In this document: one piece after another, positions 1 through 5,129 of the stretch
How the letters are laid out: each line of letters begins with the position of its first letter
How positions within the stretch are numbered: position 1 is the first letter of the stretch
Source: an uncultured Lentisphaeria bacterium
GTDB lineage: Bacteria > Verrucomicrobiota > Lentisphaeria > Victivallales > Victivallaceae
Reading direction: 5' to 3'
NCBI GenBank assembly: GCA_949298665.1
Contig: CASFXO010000252.1
Location: forward strand, 1 to 7,525
Length of the DNA stretch: 7,525 nucleotides
The notes under the pieces: generated by a model
Told to the model about the DNA's origin: nothing
What the model saw: the letters and a program-made list of their open reading frames with translations, nothing else
Database searches by the model: none
Program-made: the position numbers and the translations under genes

Positions 1-415
1 CCTGGAGGGCGCCGCGTTCTTCCGGGTCGAGTTTTTCAACCGTGTAGTCCCCGCCCTTGACGTAAAGATCCGGCGCCAGCGCCGCCAGTTCCGCGGCGCA
101 GCGGGCTCCGTTGAAAATCACCGCCGCATCGACACAGCGCAGACTGCACAGCAGATAAGATCGGCTGTATTCGTCCACCACCGGCCGCGACGGCCCTTTC
201 AGGGCTCGGACCGAGGCGTCGGAATTGACCAGCACCAGCAGAGCGTCGCCGAGTTCCCGGCTTTCCCGCAGGTAGGCGGCATGTCCGCGGTGGAGCAGGT
301 CGAAGCAGCCGTTGGTGATGACCAGTTGTTTTCCCTCCCCGCGCAGCTGATTTCGCCAGGCGACGGCGTCGGCCAGCGTCAGAATGCGGCTTGCGGGATC
401 CGGCGTGAACGTCAT
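1..415 (-). CDS. hldC: D-glycero-beta-D-manno-heptose 1-phosphate adenylyltransferase, free-standing (partial, C-terminus outside window)
   Basis: The enzyme transfers AMP from ATP to heptose 1-phosphate, giving the ADP-heptose used for the LPS inner core; it acts in the cytosol. The 138 visible residues show the nucleotidyltransferase start ITNGCFDLLHRGH (33-45) with the HxGH signature at 42-45, then NSDASVRALKGPSRPV (64-79) and KGGDYTVEKLDPEE (120-133). The last two segments are hallmarks of RfaE domain II and separate it from glycerol-3-phosphate cytidylyltransferase or FAD synthetase relatives. The start is ATG at 415-413 with GGAGG (complement of 423-427) 7 nt upstream. It overlaps the upstream dCMP deaminase stop codon as ATGA, so the two are probably translationally coupled. 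Only about 30 residues precede the catalytic motif, so there is no fused kinase domain as in E. coli HldE; a separate heptose kinase (HldA type) is expected elsewhere. Free-standing proteins of this type are about 160 residues, so only some 20 are missing. Confidence 0.93.
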   Translation of the reverse strand, partial: MTFTPDPASRILTLADAVAWRNQLRGEGKQLVITNGCFDLLHRGHAAYLRESRELGDALLVLVNSDASVRALKGPSRPVVDEYSRSYLLCSLRCVDAAVIFNGARCAAELAALAPDLYVKGGDYTVEKLDPEERGALQ

Positions 416-891
416 GATTGCGCCTCCGGCTCCAGCGGACGGACTTTGACCCCGGCTTCGCGCAGCAGCGCCAGGGAGGTCTGGTCGATGGAGTAGCGCC
501 GGTGATAAATCACTTCGCGGATTCCGGCGTTGATGATCATTTTCGCGCATTGCAGACAGGGGCTGAAGGTGGTGTAGAGCGTGGCGTCCTTGACCGCGAT
601 GCCGTGGTAGGCCGCCTGGACGATGGCGTTTTCCTCGGCGTGACTGCACAGACATTCGGTCAGGGCGGTGCCGCTGGGAACATCGGAATTACAGCGGGGA
701 CAACCGCCGTCACAGCAGTTGCGAACGCCGCGCGGCGTGCCGGTGTAACCGGTGGAGATGATCCGGCAGTCCCGGACGATGACGGCGGCGACCTGCCGCC
801 GCGAACAGTTGCTCCGGGTGGCGGCGACGCCGGCGATGTTCATGAAATAGGTGTCCCAGTCGGGACGGATTCGGGTCTCTTTCTTCTTCAT
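412..891 (-). CDS. Zinc-dependent deoxycytidylate (dCMP) deaminase
   Basis: This 159-residue cytosolic enzyme of the cytidine/deoxycytidylate deaminase family should convert dCMP to dUMP, feeding thymidylate synthesis. The catalytic zinc site is visible as HAEENAI (H84, E86) and SPCLQC (C112, C115), with E86 the expected proton shuttle. A cysteine-rich insert (C59, C60, C64, C67, C80, C82) lies just before HAE, as in bacterial and phage dCMP deaminases, and C29 in the CSRRQVAAVIV segment is also typical. Some of these may bind a second, structural zinc. The reading frame is open back to a TTG at 990, but ATG at 891 is preferred: GAAAGG lies 9 nt upstream and the family N-terminus (RPDWDTYFMNIA) starts just after it. 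Its TGA overlaps the hldC start. It appears to be the first gene of its unit, reading away from the alcohol dehydrogenase gene. A generic cytidine or tRNA adenosine deaminase is less likely given the cysteine insert. Confidence 0.93.
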   Translation of the reverse strand: MKKKETRIRPDWDTYFMNIAGVAATRSNCSRRQVAAVIVRDCRIISTGYTGTPRGVRNCCDGGCPRCNSDVPSGTALTECLCSHAEENAIVQAAYHGIAVKDATLYTTFSPCLQCAKMIINAGIREVIYHRRYSIDQTSLALLREAGVKVRPLEPEAQS

Positions 892-1002
892 GTATTCGAA
901 CCTTTCGGCAAAGGCGTTTCCGGACGGCTTGCAATCCGCCGCAGAATATGATACTATACTTACTATAACGACATTCGGAAGCGGAAGCAAGGAGGAAGAA
1001 GC
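892..1002. promoter_or_regulatory. Divergent intergenic promoter region
   Basis: This 111-bp gap separates two genes read outwards. Its centre (about 945-969) is clearly AT-rich in a GC-rich setting and contains the heptamer TACTATA twice, at 952-958 and 961-967. On the minus strand TTGCTT (complement of 985-990), a 17-bp spacer and TATAGT (complement of 962-967) form a plausible sigma-70-type promoter for the dCMP deaminase gene; the -35 match is only partial. On the plus strand TATACT (955-960) or TATAAC (964-969) could serve as a -10 for the dehydrogenase, but no good -35 is correctly spaced. The minus-strand -35 overlaps the plus-strand ribosome binding site AAGGAGG (989-995). The assignment rests on motif resemblance alone. 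Confidence 0.4.
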
Positions 1003-2187
1003 ATGAATCCGCCGGAATATCAGACTTTATGGGAAAACTATCCGGATACCGCCGTCGTGTTCGGCAACGACCCGGGGCCGTCGCTGGTCCGGCTGCTGCT
1101 GGAAAGACGTTCCCGCAGAATTGCCTTGTTCACCGGGCGGCACAGTATCGATGAGACCGGCATTTTTTCCCGGTTCGCTCGTTTGACGGCGGAGGTCCCG
1201 GTGGCGACCGTCCGTTTCCGGGACATCCCACCGGAGCCGGATGTGGCGACGATCGAACGGATGACGGCGTTTCTCCGGGCGGAGCGTCCGGACACGGTCA
1301 TCGCGCTGGGAGGCGGCAGCGTCATGGACGCGGCCAAGGCGGCTTATCTCGTCTATCAGGCGGGAGGGACGGTGACGGATTATTTCGGATCGGACCGGTA
1401 TACGCAGGCATTTCCGGGGGGCAGTCCGGACCGGGTGATCTGTTTTCCCACCACGTCCGGCACCGGTTCGGAGGTAACGCTCTACAGCAACATCGTGGAC
1501 CGCGGGATCGGAGTGAAGAAACTGATCAGCGATCCGGCGATCATTCCCGCCTGTGCGTTTGTAGTACCGGAATTCGCCGCCTCCATGCCGCGCTCCGTAA
1601 CGCTGGCTACCGGTTGCGACGCGTTGGCCCACCTGATCGAAGGATTTCTCAATATCGGGCAGGACGGGCGGCACGCGGCGGCCAACGACTGGGCGTTGAC
1701 CGGCATCCGGCTGATTGCGCGGCATTTTCCCGAGGCGCTGGAGGCGCCGGGGCCGGATTCCCGCGCGGCGATGGCCGCCGCAGCCTGTCTGGGGGGGATG
1801 GTGATCCGCTACAAATCGACCGGGTTGCCGCATCTCTGCAGTTTTTCCTGGTTCGGTCGGATTGCCCACGGGCTGGCGGTGGTCATGCTGCTGCCGGCGG
1901 CCTGGGAATTCTATCTGGGACGGCCGGAGGTGGCGGAGCGGACGATGAAGCTGCGGTCCATATTTCCCGGCGATTCACCGGAGGCGGTGGTGGCCTCTTT
2001 CCGGGAATTTCTCTCCCGCTGCGGCGTGCCGGAGTCGCTGGCGGCGTTTCCGGAGATCACGCCGGAACTCCTGGAGCGCACTGCCCGGAGCGCCGCGGAA
2101 AATCCGATGAAGCTGCAGCTGGCGCCGCGTCCGGTGCCGCTGGAAGATTCCTGCCGGATCATTTCCGAAATATTGCGGAAGAGTTGA
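1003..2187 (+). CDS. Iron-type (group III) NAD(P)-dependent alcohol dehydrogenase, substrate unknown
   Basis: This 394-residue protein has the usual length for group III metal-dependent alcohol dehydrogenases, cytosolic enzymes that interconvert alcohols and aldehydes with NAD(P). The N-terminal Rossmann-like half carries the dinucleotide motif GGGSVMDAAK (103-112) and PTTSGTGSEVT (149-159). The C-terminal helical half has the metal ligand pattern DALAH (D206, H210) followed by H277 (GLPH) and H289 (IAHG). In FucO-type enzymes the last two histidines are 14 residues apart; here they are 12 apart, and the intermediate AH of FucO is replaced in the segment HLCSFSWFGRIAHG. This points to a divergent subgroup. 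ATG at 1003 has a near-ideal AAGGAGG 7 nt upstream. No substrate can be assigned: lactaldehyde, propanediol and phosphonoacetaldehyde reductases all share this fold. The alpha/beta hydrolase downstream is on the same strand and may be cotranscribed, but that gives no clear substrate clue. Confidence 0.9.
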   Translation: MNPPEYQTLWENYPDTAVVFGNDPGPSLVRLLLERRSRRIALFTGRHSIDETGIFSRFARLTAEVPVATVRFRDIPPEPDVATIERMTAFLRAERPDTVIALGGGSVMDAAKAAYLVYQAGGTVTDYFGSDRYTQAFPGGSPDRVICFPTTSGTGSEVTLYSNIVDRGIGVKKLISDPAIIPACAFVVPEFAASMPRSVTLATGCDALAHLIEGFLNIGQDGRHAAANDWALTGIRLIARHFPEALEAPGPDSRAAMAAAACLGGMVIRYKSTGLPHLCSFSWFGRIAHGLAVVMLLPAAWEFYLGRPEVAERTMKLRSIFPGDSPEAVVASFREFLSRCGVPESLAAFPEITPELLERTARSAAENPMKLQLAPRPVPLEDSCRIISEILRKS

Positions 2188-2249
2188 AGCATTCGAAACG
2201 GGACTGCGTTAACAAACCGTTGTCTGCGTCGAATGGTAAGGAATGGTGG

Positions 2250-2318
2250 TTGCGGCGCATCAGCAATTTTATTGGGACGCGGATTTTCGGTTTTCTTCTG
2301 ATGGGGTGGTGCGTATGA
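2250..2318 (+). CDS. Possible 22-codon leader ORF before the hydrolase (uncertain)
   Basis: A TTG-initiated reading frame at 2250 is preceded by AAGGA (2238-2242) at 7 nt and ends in a TGA that overlaps the preferred hydrolase start as ATGA (2315-2318), the junction type also used twice on the minus strand here. The peptide is basic at its start (LRR) and then hydrophobic (FGFLLMGWCV), rather like the beginning of an export signal. It could be a coupling leader, or the remnant of an N-terminal signal now out of frame with the hydrolase, or chance. The frame is also open upstream in the shadow of the dehydrogenase gene, which weakens the case. Confidence 0.22.
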   Translation: MRRISNFIGTRIFGFLLMGWCV

Positions 2319-3094
2319 AATTTTCCGACGCATGGCGGATGGCGGGGATGCTTCCGGCCTTGGGGATTCACTCCTGCCGGAAGAGCGACCGGCTGTCGGC
2401 GCTGAGGCCGCCGGAGCACTGGAACGGGCGTCTGGTGGTGCTGGTGCACGGTCTGACCCATCGCGGGGTGGTACTGAAGAACCTCGGAAACTTTCTCCGG
2501 ACACGCGGGTACCGGGTGTGGCTTTACGATTACTCCACTTACAATCGGAAGTCTCTGCTGGGGCACAGTTCGAATCTGCGAAACCGACTTGAAGAGCTGG
2601 TGCGTCGGCAGCCGGAGGAAGCGCCGCTGGATCTGGTAACCCACAGCATGGGCGGTTTATTGTTTCGGGCCGTGTGGGCGGAGGCGTCGCCGGAGTTGCG
2701 CGCCCGTTTCGGCCGCATCGTGATGCTGGCGCCGCCGAATCGGGGATCGCGCGCGGCGAGCCGGGCGCTGCGGCTGCTGCCTGTGCTGCGGCATCTGTCG
2801 CCGCCGCTGGCGGACCTGCGGCGCGAACCGGATTCCACGGCCAATCAACTGCCCTGGCCCGAGAAAATCGACATCGGCATCATTTCCGGAAGCCGGGACT
2901 GGGAGGTGCGCCCGGACGAGTGGCCGATGCCCGGAATGACGGATCACTGGATGGCGATCGGCGGGCATGCGTTTCTGATGCAGCGGCATGCGGTATGGCT
3001 GCAAGTTGCTGAGTTTCTTAAGACGGGGAGATTCCGGAAAGGACCTTCCGGCGGAACGGACGGTGGAAATGACGGAAAAGTGACGGGGAAATAA
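2315..3094 (+). CDS. Alpha/beta-hydrolase fold lipase/esterase family protein
   Basis: With the start chosen here the protein has 259 residues. It shows the layout of bacterial lipase/acyl hydrolases: an oxyanion-hole strand LVVLVHGL (HG at 45-46), the nucleophile elbow THSMGG with Ser111, a late SGSRDW segment where Asp195 is the likely acid, and GGHAFLM with His218 as the likely catalytic base. It should hydrolyse an ester, but the substrate is unknown. The frame is open to an ATG at 2243, but the extra 24 residues are not family-like and AAGGA abuts that ATG too closely; ATG at 2315 has GGGGTGG 5 nt upstream and an ATGA overlap with a small upstream frame. No signal peptide is visible from either start. 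The C-terminal tail (about 246-259) is Gly/Asp/Lys-rich and looks disordered. It lies 127 bp after the dehydrogenase on the same strand, so cotranscription is possible. Confidence 0.85.
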   Translation: MKFSDAWRMAGMLPALGIHSCRKSDRLSALRPPEHWNGRLVVLVHGLTHRGVVLKNLGNFLRTRGYRVWLYDYSTYNRKSLLGHSSNLRNRLEELVRRQPEEAPLDLVTHSMGGLLFRAVWAEASPELRARFGRIVMLAPPNRGSRAASRALRLLPVLRHLSPPLADLRREPDSTANQLPWPEKIDIGIISGSRDWEVRPDEWPMPGMTDHWMAIGGHAFLMQRHAVWLQVAEFLKTGRFRKGPSGGTDGGNDGKVTGK

Positions 3095-3172
3095 CGGCTT
3101 TGTCCGGAAACGTTTTTCCAGTGCCGGAGGCATTGTCGTTCGTGCATGCCATGGCGCCGCAAATGGTCGGGG
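3095..3172. other. Convergent intergenic gap, no clear terminator
   Basis: This is the 78-bp gap between the stop codons of the hydrolase (plus) and waaF (minus). Two transcription units converge here, so termination is expected. The only hairpins seen are short: GGAAA (3106-3110) with TTTCC (3115-3119), an enclosing TCCGG/CCGGA (3103-3107 with 3124-3128), and TGCC/GGCA (3122-3125 with 3129-3132). None is followed by a T-run on either strand, so I do not call an intrinsic terminator. Confidence 0.5.
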
Positions 3173-4285
3173 TCAGAACAAATCCTCCAGCGCCGCGATG
3201 GCGGCTTCGGCGGGGATGTCGGTCATACATTCCGGGTTGTTCCGGGGACAGGTTCGAGCGAAGCAGGGGGAACAGGCTCGGCCGGAATAGAGGATTTTCC
3301 AGTTGGCCCCGATCGGGCCGGTGGCGGAATAATCCGTCGAACCGAATACCGCCACTCCCGGCCGCCCCATCGCCGCCGCCAGATGCATGACGCCGCTGTC
3401 GTTGGCGATGACCGCACGTGCGGAGCGCACGAGGTACATCAGGGCGGTCATATCGGTTTTTCCCATCATATTGAAGAATTTGTTCGGCGGCAGCCCGGCG
3501 GCGATTTCCGCGCCGATCGGCGCTTCCCCCGCCGTCCCCACCGTGGCGGCGATTCCGCCGCGGGCGAGCCAGGCCGCCGCCGTACGATGGAAGTTTTCAC
3601 TGCGCCACCGTTTGGCGGCGCCGTAGGCGGCGCCCGCCGCCAGAATCAGCAGTTTCGGGTGGTCGCACAGGGCGCGGATCTCCGGACTCAACTGGAAAAA
3701 CGGTCGGGCAATCCGGATTTCCGGCAGCGTCCCGTCCCATTCCGGTGCTCCCAGTGCCCGGACGATGGCCAGGTATTTGTTGGCGTGATGCATCCGGTTC
3801 AATGCGTGGTCCCGCCGTCCGGGGAAGGCGAAACTGCGCCGCAGCAGCGGCGAGCGGCATCGGGCCGCCGCACCGTAAAGCGGCCCCGCCCCCGCCAGAC
3901 GCAACATCACGGTATCGCGAAGCGAGTTGTTGAACAATACGCCGAATCCCGGTGAGAAGCGCCGCACCATCATCACTTCCTCCAGCCGCCACCGGCGATG
4001 CGTGTCCTGCAGCGGCAGAATCAGGTCCACCCACGGCAGCGCGTGGTAAAACGACCGCATGCCGCGAGGTGCGATCACCGCCAGCGCACAGTGTTCCGGC
4101 AGCATGTCCTTCAACTGTCGCAGGGCCGGCAGCGCCATGACGGCGTCACCAAGCCAGTTGGGCATCCGGACCACCGCGCCGTTACGCATGGTTTCCGGCG
4201 GGATCGGTTTGACCGGAAACGCCGGAGCGCCGAATTCACGGCGGATGTCCAGGGTGTGCAGCAGATTGTCCGCGGCGGTCGTCAT
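3173..4285 (-). CDS. waaF: LPS heptosyltransferase II, glycosyltransferase family 9
   Basis: This 370-residue enzyme should transfer heptose from ADP-heptose to the growing LPS inner core at the cytoplasmic face of the inner membrane. Family 9 signatures run in order: MPNWLGDAVMALPALRQL (41-58) with the conserved Gly-Asp (D47), AAGAAYGAAKRW (216-227), NDSGVMHLAAAMGRP (295-309) in the donor-binding domain, FGSTD (314-318), and a cysteine cluster CSPCFARTCP (C338, C341, C346) plus C353. The wording of these motifs fits WaaF better than WaaC. The N-terminal motif usually lies within the first 15 residues; here about 40 precede it. ATG at 4285 is kept because it overlaps the mazG stop codon as ATGA and no strong ribosome site precedes the alternative Met33 (4189). 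It is the last gene of the bamA-mazG-waaF unit and depends on the ADP-heptose pathway represented by hldC at the other end of the window. The acceptor sugar cannot be told from sequence. Confidence 0.9.
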   Translation of the reverse strand: MTTAADNLLHTLDIRREFGAPAFPVKPIPPETMRNGAVVRMPNWLGDAVMALPALRQLKDMLPEHCALAVIAPRGMRSFYHALPWVDLILPLQDTHRRWRLEEVMMVRRFSPGFGVLFNNSLRDTVMLRLAGAGPLYGAAARCRSPLLRRSFAFPGRRDHALNRMHHANKYLAIVRALGAPEWDGTLPEIRIARPFFQLSPEIRALCDHPKLLILAAGAAYGAAKRWRSENFHRTAAAWLARGGIAATVGTAGEAPIGAEIAAGLPPNKFFNMMGKTDMTALMYLVRSARAVIANDSGVMHLAAAMGRPGVAVFGSTDYSATGPIGANWKILYSGRACSPCFARTCPRNNPECMTDIPAEAAIAALEDLF

Positions 4286-5127
4286 GATGGCGAGTCCGAT
4301 TGTTTCCGGGAGTCCGCGGCGGCGGGCTGTCGTTTGACTTCGTTCCAGAGCGTTTCCAGCAATTCGATACCGGCGTCGGCCGGGGAAATACCGCGCCGTT
4401 TCAACTCTTTTTCCACCAGCTGGAAGCGACGGATGAATTTTTCATTGGCCTGACGCAGCAGTTCTTCGGAGGTGCGACGTTTCCGGAAACGCGCCAGATT
4501 GGTCACGGCGAACAGCAGATCGCCGAGTTCCTCATCGGTGTGTTCCGCGTCGCCGGAAGCCATCGCCTCGCGCAGTTCCGCGAGTTCCTCCGCAATCTTG
4601 TCCAGAATCTCCGTCTCCCGATTCCAGTCGAACCCTACTTTCGCCACCTTCTTCTGGATCTTCTCCGCCCGGTCAAGTGCACTCAGATGTCGGGGGACGC
4701 CGTCGAGCACTGATTCCCGCGGCGGACGGTTTTCCCCGGCTTTGATCTTTTCCCAGATGGCCAGCACGTCGGTGGCGGATTCGGCGGTGGCGTCGCCGAA
4801 CACATGCGCGTGGCGGCGGACCATTTTCGCATTGACGTTGCGGAAGACGTCTTCCAGCGTGAATTCGCCGCGTTCCGCGGCAATCACCGCCTGAAACACG
4901 ACGTTCATCATCACATCGCCCAGTTCATCACAGATTTCGGCGGGCTCCCGGCGATCCACCGCGTCCAGAAATTCCGCGCATTCCTCCGACAGGCAGCGGG
5001 CCAGCGTCTCCCGGGTTTGCTCGCGGTCCCACGGGCAGCCGCCGGGTGCGCGCAGTTTTTCCAGAATCAGGCGCAGCGAGTCGATGGTCGGCGGCAGACG
5101 ATGGAAATCAGGCGAATCGGCAGCCAT
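4282..5127 (-). CDS. mazG: Nucleoside triphosphate pyrophosphohydrolase MazG
   Basis: MazG hydrolyses nucleoside triphosphates to monophosphates plus pyrophosphate; it is a house-cleaning enzyme, and in E. coli it also influences ppGpp-linked starvation responses. The 281-residue protein has two all-alpha MazG repeats. The first has LRAPGGCPWDREQT (25-38), EE..E at 48, 49 and 52, and DELGD (67-71); the second has GFDW (165-168), EE..E at 180, 181 and 184, and EELGD (199-203). Both repeats therefore keep the Mg-binding EExxE/ExxD pattern. Length is normal, with a slightly extended polar tail. ATG at 5127 begins 2 bases after the bamA TAA with no good ribosome site of its own, so translation probably continues by reinitiation. 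Its TGA overlaps the waaF start. A 14-bp perfect palindrome lies within its codons at 4478-4491. Confidence 0.95.
   Translation of the reverse strand: MAADSPDFHRLPPTIDSLRLILEKLRAPGGCPWDREQTRETLARCLSEECAEFLDAVDRREPAEICDELGDVMMNVVFQAVIAAERGEFTLEDVFRNVNAKMVRRHAHVFGDATAESATDVLAIWEKIKAGENRPPRESVLDGVPRHLSALDRAEKIQKKVAKVGFDWNRETEILDKIAEELAELREAMASGDAEHTDEELGDLLFAVTNLARFRKRRTSEELLRQANEKFIRRFQLVEKELKRRGISPADAGIELLETLWNEVKRQPAAADSRKQSDSPS
4478..4491. repeat. 14-bp perfect palindrome CGTTTCCGGAAACG
   Basis: The sequence equals its own reverse complement over 14 bases and stops there, since the flanking bases 4477 and 4492 do not pair. It lies within mazG, in codons for the second repeat domain. It contains, on both strands, the heptamer TTTCCGG, which is unusually frequent in this window. 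There is no evidence that a protein binds here; it may simply reflect local codon choice. Confidence 0.4.
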
Positions 5128-5129
5128 TT

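Noticed and set aside
892..990. Longer N-terminus for the dCMP deaminase from TTG at 990
   Set aside because: The extra 33 residues do not look like the family, and ATG at 891 has a good ribosome site; the longer form would also cover the promoter region.
1027..1869. 280-codon minus-strand frame opposite the dehydrogenase
   Set aside because: Arg/Gly/Pro-rich, no motifs, fully inside a strong plus-strand gene.
2196..2221. AACGG...CCGTT inverted repeat after the dehydrogenase as a terminator
   Set aside because: 5-bp stem with a 15-base loop and no T-run.
1614..2318. Plus-strand frame overlapping the dehydrogenase and the spacer
   Set aside because: The upstream part is Gly/Ala-rich shadow sequence; only its last 22 codons (2250-2318) are kept, as a doubtful leader ORF.
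3103..3132. Small hairpins in the convergent gap as an intrinsic terminator
   Set aside because: Stems are 4-5 bp and no T-run follows on either strand.
3146..3955. Long plus-strand frame opposite waaF
   Set aside because: Arg/Gly/Pro-rich translation with no family features; shadow of the waaF frame.
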